Shown: piece after piece, positions 11,380-24,206 of the stretch | Layout of the letters: each line of letters starts with the position of its first letter | Numbering within the stretch: position 1 is the stretch's first letter | DNA from: Struthio camelus | Lineage: Eukaryota > Chordata > Aves > Struthioniformes > Struthionidae | Direction: 5' to 3' | NCBI RefSeq assembly: GCF_040807025.1 | Contig: NC_090943.1 | Coordinates: forward strand, 140,702,764-140,766,763 | DNA length: 64,000 nt | Notes under the pieces: generated by a model | The model's database searches: none | The model's input: only the letters and a program-made list of their open reading frames with translations | Told to the model about the DNA's origin: nothing | Position numbers and translations under genes: made by a program

Positions 11380-13800
11380 ACACTTTGGGTCACAATAGCG
11401 CCATATGGGACTAAGAGAAACCCCATTGCCAAAAGCTATGCTGTATGGACATGGGTCTACTCTAGAGCTGGCCTGAGCAGGCTCTGTGTGAACCAGTGCA
11501 TACCACTCAAGGCCAGGAAATACTCTTTTGCCCTGTTTGATTTATATTTGTAGATGTAAAAAAGGTGTCTAGGTCAGGCTGCTTTAGTTTAGAATTTAGC
11601 TGTAATACAGTCCCTGCAATTCATGACAATATAATGAAGCCAACTTTCAACTGGTGCAGGTACTGTTAGAGGAATCATGGGGACAAGATAAGCACACACT
11701 CCATCGAGTAGCTAGCTGCTAGTAGCTCAGGGGCCAGCTATGCCGTATACAGAATTCCATGAACTAGGTATACTCCAGCTAATTTTTCTTTTTTTATAAA
11801 CTAGCACAAGCTTGTCTTCCACTCTGTCTGCGTTAATTCCTTCACTTAGGATTGGAGAAGTATAAGGACTATTGGATCTCCATCTTAAAAAGATTCAACA
11901 AAGATCATAAAGTCCATCCCTAGCTCCTGGACTTTTCAATGTCTAGGCATTCACCTGACTGAAGTCCTACACTTATTAATCAGTTCTGGCAGTCTGACTT
12001 TTGCAGGAAAAAGCATTCTTTTAGCAGTAATTTTGCTCCTTTTTTTTTTGTTTTGGTCTGCTCAGAAATAAGGTATCTGCAATCATACCATGTATAGATG
12101 TACTTGCTTATCATTCTGTCTTGCTCTACCTGGTCTTTTCCTAACTACTAACTTGTCAATCCCTTGTATAATTTCAGCCAAATTAGACATTATATAGATA
12201 CTAAACTCCCAACATTAGACGCTCAAAGATATTCCTGCGTTTTCCTACATTCCTACAATTTTGTGAAAATAACTGGCCTGACACTGATTCTGGGTCAAGA
12301 TTGTCACCTGCTGAGGGTCTTTCCTGTGTTGATTCCCTGGTCTCCAGTAAGGGAATAGTTTAGGCTTCAATGTTAAGATATTTCAATTAAAGTCAATAGG
12401 AAGGTACGAACCCCTTAGAAAGCAGACTCCAGTTTTTGTGTTTTCACTGAGCCGCTCGTTTCGTCAGGTTAGTCTCCTGAATGTTGCTACCATCTCCTAA
12501 ATAATATAATAATGCTGGAATCAAATTCTCTGCTGCTGTACGTCAGCAAAACGCCATAGAACTGATAAAGGTTCAAACCCATGCTGCATTGACTCAAAAT
12601 ATACTATTTTCTACGTGTACAAGTTTCGAAATTGGCTAAAGAATAAGCTCCCCTACAGTCATGCACAGAACTTCTATTGATACCAGTGGGAAGGCCCAGG
12701 ATAGTATAAATATTTTTCACACATGCTGGTATATCCTGTGTTTGTAGAAGAAAATGTTTATTTAATTTAAAATAAATGCATGTAGTGGGTCACATCCTCA
12801 ACTTGACTACACGGACTTCTCTACCGGAATCAGGTCATCTTCTGATGCTGAAAGACTGCATAATTTTTGATGCTAAAATACGCAGAAAAGCTTACACATG
12901 CTTTAAGATTTGTAATATATGAAAATAGTAATACCTTTTATATACCCTCTAACAAACATTCCCATCGAATATTAGAAAGGGCCTAAATTACTGTAACATT
13001 TTCTCAAAGAACATTTATCTATTCAATGGAAATAGGATCTCTTTTGTAACTAACAATAGCATACACACTTCCACAGTCTGCCTAACACGAAATAGAAACT
13101 AATGACCATATTGCCACATTCCTATACTTCTTCAAAGAGAATATTTTTAGGGGAGGGGAAATTTAACATTCAATAAACGTTTTCCATAAAATCAAATGTT
13201 CATACAGTAAACTGTCTTTAGAATGTCACTTAGATTATCTTCTGATTCTTTCTTGTCAGCTATTAATCTTCTGAAAAGTGTGAAAAATCAATCTGCTGCT
13301 AAGTTTTCTGCTGTTCTTCACTGCTGAACTCTCTGATAACAAACATAGTGATGGCATGTTTCCCCTCCTCATGTGAAGCTCAGCTGAGTAAATCTAGGTT
13401 TGTTTTTTTTTTAAGTGGTTAGGTATATTTTGTCATTTTCAGGATGCTATTCTATTAAAAGCCACAGTTTGGAAAAAAAGGCTTAAAAAAAGAACGTCTT
13501 AGCCAAACTTCTCTGAACTCTACTGCACCAGAAATTAAACCAATAACTCCATAAGATCTGTTTTATATCTCCAATGACCACTCTTTCTTTCTCTTAAGTT
13601 GACTTCAAATACGCAGCAGTACTTTGATGCAGCCCTGCTCCACCCTGTGTGAAAAGCTGGTGCAACCAAGTAAAATCTGAAAGACTGTCAATAAATAATC
13701 CACAAATCCCCAGCATAATTCAGAGCAACGGTTCAGACTGACTTGTATTTTCACTCCTTAATCTCCAAGGATAGAAAACACCTAGAGGATGTAAAGACAC
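11380..13800. other. A+T-rich unique noncoding DNA
   Basis: No exon, RNA gene or repeat was recognised. Stop codons are dense in all frames. Confidence 0.6.
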
Positions 13801-13802
13801 CA

Positions 13803-14850
13803 TTTTAAGGCCAGAAAGGCTACTTTCAGTCTGCTCTGTTCCCTAACCCCTGCCATAAGTTTTCTCTGTATAAACTCCTGCTTCAGGACTAGCAGCTGTT
13901 AGACTAAAGCATATCTTCAAAAAAACAGCCAATTGTGATTTTTTGAAATCAGTATTCTACTGATGCAGAATGCAGAAACGTAAGTCATCCCTAATACTAG
14001 ATAGTCACAGTTAAAATACATGCCTTATTTCTAGTCTGTATCTGTTTGACTCTAACTTCAAGCCATTGGATCTTGCTATACCTTTCTCTGCTAGACTGAA
14101 GAGTCCACTCTTGACAATTCTTGCCGCTTATGTAGGTATTTCACATCACCCTTTCAGCCTTTGCTTTGGAAATAAACTAAGCCCTTCGGTTCCTTCATTA
14201 TAAAATTGGTTCTGTAATGTTATTTTCATCTGAATCTGTCCAACTTACCTATATCCTTCCTGAGTTGTGAATAATAGGACCGGATGCAGTATTCCCATAG
14301 CAGTGTTCCCCCATCAAACATAGAGGTAATACAACCTCTCGGTTCCCACTTATATTCCACTATTTACATACTTTGTGTTATCTATTGTAGTCACACATTA
14401 CCATGAGAACCCATGGCGACAAAAACCTACTTGTTTTACAAGTTCCTTGCTCCCAAGCTAAAGCACTCAGTCTCAAGTTTCTTTCTGCAACAATGACATA
14501 TGTCTCCTAATATATGACCTTAAATATAGTTGTACTAAAATATATGATCTGTCTTCATAATTCATCATTCCCCTTTTTTGGTACAGTCATTATTAATACC
14601 GAATTTATAGGGGCTTTTTGCAAGCCAATGATGAAAATGTTGATCTTAATGAATCTCCATTGTCACACAGTGATGATTTTCCTTTTCAATTTATTTTTGA
14701 GCCCTATCACTCAATAAAGTTTTCACATATGATACATTAGTTTTTAATCAGTCTATCTTATTAATAATCACTGTCATGTGATCCCATGTCAAGTAACTTA
14801 TATAAGTCTAGCCATATTCGACTAACACTATAAACTTTATTTAGCACCAA
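13803..14850 (-). mobile_element. Ancient CR1/L3-like LINE, about 1 kb
   Basis: In plus orientation this is inverted CR1. It opens with 'ttttaaggccagaaaggc' and continues through 'gactaaagcatatcttc', 'ccattggatcttgctatacc' and 'tttctctgctagactgaaga'. It then runs through a 'atgaccttaaatatagttgt' segment to 'gatcccatgtcaagtaactt', in the same order as the CR1 type common in turtles and other archelosaurs. The right-hand part encodes, on the minus strand, decayed reverse-transcriptase sequence with stops throughout. Divergence is heavy, implying an insertion that predates much of the host clade. The right edge is uncertain by about 50 bases. Confidence 0.75.
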
Positions 14851-14859
14851 AGAAAAGAG

Positions 14860-17800
14860 TTACAGAGGGACTGCATTACATTTCCTAACAAGGAACAGAG
14901 GCACCAAGACCAATAGGCTGCCATCTGCTTTCCACCCCAAGGACTCCTTAACCTGTCGTGCCAGAGCCCACGTTTCAGGGCTATGAGGTTAATTTTTGGA
15001 CTCCCAAGGACTTAGACCTTGGCTATCAGGTTTGAGTCACTTGTTCTGACCAAGGAAGGGACACCATTCCCATACACGGTTCAACCTACTAGTCTATTCA
15101 TTTTCAACCATATTACAAATGTTTTCGTATTAACACATATATCAAACCACCACTGGGTGGTCCATGTGGCTAAAAAAGTCTAATCTGATTTTATACAAAA
15201 GATGTAATTAACAGGTAAAACAATAATATCATGCCTAGAACTTCTTCAATAATATTGCTGGCACTAGTGACTCATTTGTAAATGAGAGACAGGGTAGGGA
15301 AGGCTCAAAACGGAGGCTATAACCACAAGTCAGATTTAGACCCAGACTCCATTAACTGTGTTCACATCATATTCTGTCTCACTCATTACTGAGTTTGCCC
15401 AATTTATCGATGTTGTGCGATAGTGACTTATTCTTCAGATAGCAGCATTCAAATCTTCATGGAACAATATTTCAGTAGTATCACAGTCTGGTCCAGTGAT
15501 ACATGTAACAAAAGATAAACTTGGACAAATGTACTTTGTGCGCATCTCATTTGAGTAACACAGAATCATACAATCTACCCTGAAAAACCATACCAGTAAA
15601 TTTACCCACATTTATATTTATCACAGTATCACTGATTCAAAATATGGAAGGAGTTCCACTGAAATCAGCCTGGAAACCCACTAATGTTAGCAACCTAAAA
15701 ATGAGCATCTCAGTAAAAAAAATTTTTATCTTTTGGCCATTCACGTGAATGCATACAAGTTACTGATATACTGGCAAAGCAGAGTGTCACCACAGGAAAA
15801 TGTCTAGTCCAGACCTTGCATCTATTTGCATTACTGAATATGAAAGATCAAGACACACAAAGAATAGAATGACAGAAGGTGAGTCAGAAAAAAAAAACAA
15901 CTTAAACATTTATTTGGGCAATGTGGAAGTAATGAAATCTATCAACATAACATCCATGATTGTATTAAGAGCACGGTAGTCGAGGAGAACTCCATAGGTT
16001 TTTATTTATGGCAGTCCCAGACCTGACTTCTTTCACAACAGGAGAATGTTTCTCCAGTTTCAGTCAGGATTTATTGGAGAGCTAATTGATTTGATTATAT
16101 CTGTAGCCAGCATTAAAGTGACCTCAAAATACATTTTTTTTTATCTCCAGCCTCCCTAATGCCCACTTGTAGCAATTTCTGTGTTTAATTTTTGCAGCAC
16201 GGCTGTTTTACCAGCAGATTTTGCTGCTGTATTTGAAGATTTGGCCAGCGATGCCACATGAGCGTCAGGCCGAACTGCTGGAGGGGGGTGACATTGCATT
16301 CCTCAGCATCACACAGGAGGCATCACTTGTCCGAGGGATCAGGGAGGATCAGTATGCCCTATATTGCAAGCCACTGTCCTTGCCACCTGAGCGTACTGGT
16401 AACCAGCACAAGTCAAAGCAGCCTTCCCCTACAGGACCAGCCCAGCACAAAGCAGTCCCAAGGCTGGAAGGGTTCAGAGGTGCTTTCCCTCTCCCTCTCC
16501 AACTGCATCACAGGTACACCAGCCAGACCCTGGGAGCTGGCCTTCTGCACATAGTTATTCAATCTTCTCTTTACCTTTCACTTCCCAGGTGTCCCCACCC
16601 TGCCCCTGAGAAATGTCTTTGCGAACAGGATTTACAGAGAGTCAGGTGCCAGATCCGCTCAGCAATCCAGTCATCTTGCTGGTGCTCTCAACGCCACTAA
16701 AAGAAATACGCCAAAAAGTATGACTTCAAAATCTGTACCTTTAGTCTAGTATAAAAGAAAAAAGTAAACGAGAGACGAGGAATAAAGTAATGGTGTGGTG
16801 AGCTACTTTCAGATGTATTACACACCTTTAGAAAAGTGCAACAGGATGTAGTCATACAGACATCCCAGAAAAGCCGAGCTCAACAGCCACAGCTGGAAGT
16901 GTCTGTCACCTACACGTCATGCGTGAGTACACATATCAGTAGAGATTAATAAGCATTAAGGAGGAGGAGTATTCAGTGTGATTTTTAAAGTAGGCACTTC
17001 AAAAAAACATAAAGAGTTCGTGACCAAATTAGTGCTTTGCAAGGGCAGATCTAGGTTGTCAGCCCAGTATATTCTGATTTACTCTCAGTTTCCCTATCAT
17101 AATGCTGTGTTAAAACATACATACTACACACATAATTCCCAATGCTCAGTTTGCTCCTTCATATATAATGTATCTGTGGTCTTACAGAGAATATTCTGAA
17201 TACAGGACACTGCTAGTGCAAGTATACAGTGTACCCAGGTAAATGCTCAGGGCAATAGAGCTCAAAAGGTGGCAAAAGGATGTCTGTCAGGTCCCTGACA
17301 GGTCAAAGACGCTAATGGTGTTACCAATTTCAGCAGTTTCACTGTCCCTCCGATCAAGGTACTCCTTTAGAGCAGAGCTATCAGAGGGGAACATGTGCCT
17401 GACTTTTAGCTTCCCCAAACTATACATCTGCAATAATGGCATGCCTGTACTACCATAAATAACACCTGCATTGGTTTATTCAGATAGTACTTGAATATGG
17501 TAAAGAGCAGCTTGGGGGGAGAAGGTTCAGAATTGGCGCAGCCCACACCTACGCCTGCAATCACCCCAAGCAGAATCAAAGTCTAACAAACAGCCTAAGT
17601 CCTGACATAATGGCTAAATTATGGTTAGAACGTTCATTTTTCCTCTGCAGATACAATTTGCTTCATAATATATTTCTAAAATCTTAGCATCCATGAATTT
17701 CACACACATAGTGAAACACATTAGCTCCATCCCTTGAAAAAATGATCGCTGAGCACCTGAATCCAACATATAATATTAAGGCATAAAGGAAGAAAGAGGA

Positions 17801-18100
17801 CTATGTGGATAAAACGAGGCCAGGCTTTAGTTTTGCAGTCAGAAAAATATTCTCTTTCTCAGTGTTCAAAGAGCCTTGAGAGCGCACTGTGCACACACAT
17901 TCATTTAAGAGAAAGATACCTTTTAGAAAGTGCAAATAGATGAACAATAACTCAAGGAACCACATACAGAAACAAGCCCTCATCAGATCTTTCTATGAAA
18001 ACCTGCCTAGGCTCTTTGAAAACTGCCTGCATCCAATGACCATTTCACCGTGGACCATCTTGGCAGCAGCAGGTAATGAGGGAAGGGAAGGAAATAGCCA
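14860..18100. other. Unique noncoding DNA
   Basis: No gene or clear repeat was recognised. An open frame at about 16.2-16.7 kb (about 159 codons, non-ATG start) spans a locally G+C-richer patch but shows no domain and overlaps a second open frame; I treat it as chance. Confidence 0.55.
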
Positions 18101-18109
18101 GTACTCCCA

Positions 18110-18600
18110 GCTTTTCACTCAGCTGCAGTCCCAATGCTCTGCGACTGCAGAGCCGGCTCTGCCTTAGGGACACAGGAGGGACGAGGCACCCGGGGAGGTG
18201 GAGACCTCTTCCCACTCCGGTTAGCCAAGCCGAGCAGATGCGCTGGCAGCAAGCAGCTCAGAAAGTCCCTATGGGATGGAGGCACCGCAGCTAGCATAAT
18301 ATTCACCCTCTCACCCCCCTCAATGCCTTCCTTCACTGCCCTTCCTCCCTCTCCTCAGTCATCGCAAAACCCCTTTACAAGCCGTGACAGCCCCAAAGGG
18401 TCACAGAGCTGAAAGGAGATAGGGTGAAGTTTCACTGGCAATGCAAAAGGTGCTGGCACTGAGCAGGAGGCCACCAGGCAATAAAAAGGTTTTTAGGCCC
18501 CTTTTCTTGCCAGGCCCACGGGAACTGCCCTAGGGTCCTGCCTCCTTCCCCCCTACCATCCCGGCAGCCCCCGTCTGTGCTGTCAGGCACAAGCAAAGTC
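18110..18600. other. G+C-rich patch
   Basis: Local G+C is well above the window average, with C-rich runs near 18306-18311 and 18548-18553. CpG density is modest, so it is not a convincing CpG island. Several overlapping open frames occur on both strands, as expected where G+C lowers stop frequency. No exon was recognised. Confidence 0.5.
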
Positions 18601-21600
18601 TCCATTAGTCAGAGGAAAACCACTTAGAAGGTCTTGCTGTTGATTTATTCCGTATTGCTTGTAAGCGTATTTTGAAATGCGAGATCAATGGCATTGTATA
18701 TATACATCATTATTTTTTATTTGAAATAGATTCATTTTCACACTTGGTGTGCATACAGCAGAGTCATGAAGAAGCACAGTTTCTAAAGGCCAGCTTATTT
18801 CATGCTGGGAGAGGGCTGTACACTACTCCCTAACTACAGGCAATACAAACCACAGCCAGGCACATACAGCATGCAAGCTTGATTAAAGTGAACACCGTAG
18901 CCAACAAAACAAATGCCTAAAACTGCAAATATTACCTAAGTTAAACATATGAAGAAAGATATGCAGAAAACAGATCTGACAAGTCCTTGAACAATGTTTC
19001 AGCTTCTCATGGCTTGAAATCATTTTCTCATGTTGGGACTGTTATTTGCTCTAAAGTGATTCTTATGTGAGGGCAAATTCACTGTAACCTTTCCCACACG
19101 CCCGCTCTGCAGCATGTACATGGCTTAAAGAGAAACTTCCATGCTCTGGAAAGCTCACCAATGTATTAGCATTAACTGCAAATTTCATTCACTTTTCTCA
19201 TACTTCTCTTCCTTAGTCTCCTCGGCGCTGCTAACTACCCAGGGTAGCTGTATCCAAAAATAAGCTGTTGTTCCCTTGCTAGCCCATTGTTTCACAGACA
19301 GTTGTAAGAACAGGGGCTACATTTCACCCAGGAGGGTACATTTCTGCAGTGAGACCCTTGCTTCTCTATCCCTACTCCACAGAGCCAGGCACGAGCCAGT
19401 TATATCCCACAGGTCATTTGGCCGTGTGAGTACAGTAGTGTGCCAGGGTGAGTACGGCATGTCCCTACTGCTCTACCTGACCAGCATGGAGCAAGGTGAA
19501 GCAAGCTCATACCTATTTGTGCCAAACATATGACCTGAGCAGAGGCACACAGCTCCCAAGGAATTTCTCAGGGTCGCTGTGTACGAGGGGCACCTCAGCT
19601 GCACTGTCCTTTACCGTGTTAAGTCCACGTTCCCAGGAGCGTTCAGCCTGCCACATGGACTGGATCCCACATGGAATAGGGTGCACCATATTCATTCACC
19701 CATTGCTATATGCTCTGGGGCAACTTCCCAGCACTGGGCAACACAGCAGATGCGTTACCTGTACAACCTACCATGCAAATTTCTTTCACTTTTGCATAAA
19801 GCCCGCAAGGCGAGGAGGAAATTCTCTGTTCCCTCTAGCCGTAAGTATCCATGCTTCAGTCTAAGACAACATGCCCTGTGGCGTGGATGCTCTGGGGCTT
19901 ATGGAATCCTTCCGAAATCTTTCTTCTATTCTGAATTTATTCTTCCCAGCATAACCAGAGTCTTCCTCTCCCCCCTACCTAAAATGGCTCCTTTCCTCTG
20001 GCTTCCAAGAGCACCCCTGTCCAAGCTATATTTTATCAGGGGAGTCTCAGTTTTGGCACATTTCCTCTCGGGCTCAGCTGGCTGCTGTGTTCCAGTCCCA
20101 TGCATTCCACAGGTCAAAGGTATACCCCAAAATGTACTGACTCCCTCTAGCCCAGGGGAAGCATTGGAAATTGTCAGATTCGAGGACAGCAGCTGGATCA
20201 GCAAAGACAGCCAAGACTGTAGAGTCCACAAGATTAATTTTAGGGAGGTACTTGCTGAAATCATGTTAGCTTTAAAAAAGGGGGGAGAGAGAGAGAGTTC
20301 AGAATTTGGGCTGAGGTTCATGGCAGTTGCTATTTTTATTGAAGTGGTTTGCCCATCCCTTGTGGATTTGTGATATCACAATCATTTCCATGCTGGCAAC
20401 AGTATATAATGTCAGAAACACAGAATTACGCTTTCACTGCAACACTAAGCCAAAGGAGAATCTGCATTGTGAAGGAACAAGCTCTTACCAGGACTCAAAG
20501 AGTTTAAGAACTGAGAAATACGGTTTTGGTGGTGAAATTCGTCTTTCTTGAAACGCTCCTTCTCCCCTCTCCCCACTTTTAACTTAGTATTAAAACCCAT
20601 GACTAGCTCTTTTGTACCTTTAGACTCTGGACTTGGGAAGAGGTAGGCGAAGGCAAATCCCACCTGAGACAGCATAAAAGATAGCAGAAAGGGAATAATA
20701 TCTTAGTCATCTTTTGGTTTTAATCAGTAAAATAACAGCATGAAATACAATGCTCTAAATATCTGAGACTCCTCCTGACGAATGTCACCTATGTTAGTCT
20801 TTTATGGCCTGAGAAATAAATAAACAAACTATCCATAAATGAATGAATGATAAAGGACCTTGGATGAAATCAGTAGAAGACAGCAAAAAACTCACATAAA
20901 ATGTGTGTCTCCTGCAATCAGTTTTCCATGAAGGAGGATCTCCTGAGGCAACATATGTAAAATGGAAAGATGTGGGTATTGCTGGAAATGGGGATTTTAT
21001 TCAAGAAACTGGTTTGCACTAAAGGAAACAAAACTCCTATGTAACCTGATGATGATGATGCATAAATTATCTGTGCCCTACAGACCCTTTAAAACACAAA
21101 ACCTGACTTTTTTAGTTGATTTCACTTTTTCTGGTGCTGCAAACACAAGTAAAGTGTCAACTTACATGAAGCAGAAAAAGTGTTTAGTGGTCAGGAAACA
21201 TGTTCTTTTTAGTGCATAGGGAATGCAACACTTAGGCAGAAATAGTCCACCAAAAAAAACAGCTTCATGATTTATTATCCTGATTTGCTAGCATGACAAC
21301 TGTTACCCTTTGTAAAAAAAAAAAAAAAATCACCCTTATATTACTGCAGAATCAGATAAACACCAAAGAAGAAAATGTTGTGCCCTAGAAATCAAAGGGT
21401 TGGGGGAAAAGTGCCCTATATGCCCATTTCTGTTTCTGAAAAGCTGGGGGAAGGTGCTGTGCTTACGTGACGGTCCTGTGAATTTCTTACCATTGCTAAC
21501 CTCAGAGCAGTTCCCCGAGAATGACGCTGCTGTGTGTCATGATACAAATGAACAGGTCTTACCTACCACCGAATAGCTCAAAGGAGTTTTAATCAACATG

Positions 21601-23040
21601 GTGCCTAAAACCACAGAGGTAGACAGTGGCTCACTGGAGAGGCAGCGTACCTGAGCCACAGTTAGCAACAGTGAGAAACCTTCAGAAAAGCCCTTGACTT
21701 GTCCAGGGCCTTCGCAACCAGAGTGCAGCTTAATCCAAAGCAGGGAAATCTCTCTAAACCAATGCAAGGTACAAACCTCAGGAAGGCCAACACGATGAAC
21801 CAAACAGCTCAATTGTTTAGACATTTGTCAGAAATGATCAAGAGGATAAGCCTTGAGTCAGAGAGCTGGAGTAGACAAATTCCTTTCTAGTTCTATTTTT
21901 CTATCGTTCCCCTTCCCTAGGATTCAGTCTAAAAGCAGTCATGTACATACTGTAGAGTGGCTATGGTTTTTCATACAAATTCCAAGAAACCCTGTGTTAA
22001 CATCTTTAGGATTGTGAAACAGTAATATAAAAGACAAATGTATACTTTACAAGTTATATATGCTGTCCGTACCTTGGGTTACTGAAGATTTTTATCATGA
22101 AACAGTTAAAAAATGAACATATATGACGAAAGAAAACCAGCTTTGATTTCTTGACAGTTACTATCCACCATCTAAAGGAACGTGACACAGTTGTGAACAA
22201 AGCAGCAAAACAGATACCATGCATCACAACTTTTCTCTTCATTGTTTTCACAAAGTTCACAGCTTTCTTCTAAACTAACAGCAAATGTAACTTGACAGAG
22301 TCATACGTCCCAAACATGTTGCAAAATGGAAAGCACTTTCATGAATGAAGTAGAAATAGAGTTGCTCAGGTCTCCTGGCAGAAATTTAGGGGGGCATAAT
22401 GTGAAACTTCAGGCCCAGCCCAAGAAGACCGGAGTGTACAATCACTCCAGTTTACTGAGATATATCCATTTCATGGTTTAGTGTACATGCTATTAAAGTA
22501 GCTGCTGAGTACAGAAGTAAGCTGATGTACCAGAGAAGTCTTAATGTCAGAGAGGGCAGGAAGAAACTTTTTTTCATATAAGTCATGTTTGCATTACAAC
22601 AACAATTGTTGTTCATCAAATCCCAGTTAAGGTATTTGGAAACATGTCAGAGCTACTATAAAAATACAACCCTTTAGACTGCATCAGGAGTACACTAAAT
22701 ATACAACAAACTATTCCCAGTACAAAAACAATGTGAGCAGTTTTCTGGCTGTACCAAAACTAACAAGAAAATAAGGAACTGAGCTAAAAAGCAGCAACAA
22801 GTCTTGTTAAACTACTGCACAGCAAATAAGCTAATAATATAAAAATCATTGAGTACATCCATCCGTCCACCCCTCTCTGAATGGTTTTCTGTCATGTGAT
22901 CGGTAATTCTCACAAAACTCCAAGAATGAACTACAAAACTGTGCTACGAAACCATTCACGCTGCAGTGCGCAAATGTAGCTTGACTTACGAACAGCAAGC
23001 GAAACTCATAATAGGGGAATAGAGAAAGTGCAAAAAGCTC
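18600..23040. other. Unique noncoding DNA with chance open frames
   Basis: The longest open frame of the window, 207 codons counted from the ATG at 19750 to the stop at 20373, lies here. It has no recognisable domain, and a 131-codon frame runs antisense over part of it. An A16 run lies at 21314-21329. No transposon was recognised. Confidence 0.5.
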
Positions 23041-23066
23041 CAATCTCCTCGGAGCTGCTGAGTCTT

Positions 23067-23072
23067 TTTATT
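23067..23072 (-). terminator. AATAAA polyadenylation-type hexamer
   Basis: A canonical AATAAA on the minus strand lies four bases past the stop of the 147-codon frame. A single hexamer occurs often by chance in this composition, so it only modestly supports transcription. Confidence 0.25.
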
Positions 23073-23076
23073 CAAA

Positions 23077-23520
23077 TTATATTTCCTGATCTAGTCTAAA
23101 ATGTGGCAGGAAGAATATAGGTAGTTTCTTTGACCCCAGCTGGTCCGGGGACCCACATGTTTCCGATAACAGCAGAATCCTTTTGTCCTCGTAGGATTTC
23201 ATCTCTCTCACTTCAGTATCTGGTTTCTCACTGAACATTTCCCCTGAAAGCTGTCCCAAGGGGGCAGAGCGGGATGATCCCCCTGACAGCAGCGGTAACG
23301 AAAGACGCAGAGGATTAGCTCTACTACCTCGGGGTGCAACGCCCCCAAACTCTTGTATCCTCTGTCCTCTTGAGGAAAAGTCAAAGGCTACTGCACTCTT
23401 GAAAGGCTCTCTGTTAGCCTTTCCTAGCTGAATTACGCCATTTGGGGAGGTAAACACAAGTTTCTCCTTGCTATGACAATAGGAATCAGAGCAGCAGTGG
23501 AGACACTGGGGAGACAGCAT
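23077..23520 (-). CDS. Candidate terminal exon or orphan open frame, 147 codons
   Basis: On the minus strand an ATG at 23520 opens a 147-residue frame ending in TAA at 23079-23077. An AATAAA signal lies at 23072-23067, four bases after the stop. The frame remains open upstream to about 23670. A pyrimidine-rich tract ending in AG around 23549 could act as an acceptor, and a second 'tctccccag' lies just inside the frame near 23508. The peptide begins with a Cys/His cluster (MLSPQCLHCC) and continues Ser/Gly/Glu/Lys-rich, without a signal peptide, membrane segment or domain that I recognise. Such a short 3' UTR is unusual for a real gene. Alternatives are a lineage-specific transcript, a decayed pseudogene, or chance in a G+C-richer patch. 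Confidence 0.15.
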   Translation of the reverse strand: MLSPQCLHCCSDSYCHSKEKLVFTSPNGVIQLGKANREPFKSAVAFDFSSRGQRIQEFGGVAPRGSRANPLRLSLPLLSGGSSRSAPLGQLSGEMFSEKPDTEVREMKSYEDKRILLLSETCGSPDQLGSKKLPIFFLPHFRLDQEI

Positions 23521-23679
23521 GTTTTTAACACAAAATTTTCTCAAAGACTTGAAAAAAAGAGAGGAAAAAGCAGGTGAAGGTTGGACTGTGTTACTATGGT
23601 TCAGTTTGGGTCTGCAGCTGAAGATACTGTCATAACAGTATGATACATGATAACAGTCATACCACCAGAATTAGAAAGC

Positions 23680-24180
23680 AGAGACGAAAAAAGCTGTGAT
23701 GTGATAAATGTGATAAAAGGCACAGCCACAAAAGGGTGAAAACCAAAAAGCCTCCAAATCCTAGTTTCTTTCAGGGAACAAATACTTAGCCAAGGATAAG
23801 CAGGGCCTTTCGATTGACTCTTCCCTGTACACTGCCTTTTTTATCTCCTCATGTTGTTGTGATGGTTTTGCCCTTCTCTTTCTTCGCAGCAGTTGCGACA
23901 GGCACAATCAGCATCTCCTTCACCATTTGTAGGAAATTACGGTGCTAGATAGCACTCCCTTCACAACATCAAAGCTCCACGATGACTACAATGATGTGAA
24001 GTCTGAGTGGCCCAACTGGTTTTAATCTACATCCGGTTGCTGGATTTGCACTTGTGCCAGTGGGAACAGTACCTGGCCCAGGGAGCCAAGCAGTAAGCAG
24101 GTGGGAAGAAGTTTGGAGAGAGTTCATCACCAAAGATATGAGAAACGTGTGCGTGAAAACAGTTTAGTCAGCAGTCACCT
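23680..24180. other. Unique noncoding DNA
   Basis: Nothing is recognisable. It lies between the minus-strand open frame and the poly-T run at 24182. Confidence 0.6.
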
Positions 24181-24181
24181 C

Positions 24182-24206
24182 TTTTTTTTTTTTTTTTTTT
24201 TTTTTT
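24182..24206 (-). repeat. Poly-T run, 25 nt (poly-A on minus strand)
   Basis: The longest homopolymer in the window. On the minus strand it forms a 25-A tail at the end of the CpG-rich segment to its right, with a degenerate 'gataaa' about 20 bases before it, as in a retroposed transcript. Confidence 0.9.

Noticed and set aside
11187..11414. Tyrosine-run open frame
   Set aside because: It is only the translation of the (ATT)20 microsatellite.
16221..16700. 159-codon frame on the plus strand
   Set aside because: Non-ATG first codon, no splice or domain evidence, overlapped by another open frame in a G+C-richer patch.
18540..18575. Minus-strand G-quadruplex in the C-rich run
   Set aside because: Only three adequate G runs within permitted loop lengths.
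19579..20373. Longest open frame in the window (264 codons from a GTG, 207 from the first ATG at 19750)
   Set aside because: No domain or family resemblance; a 131-codon antisense frame overlaps it; composition looks like translated noncoding DNA, and this length is near what 64 kb in six frames can give by chance.
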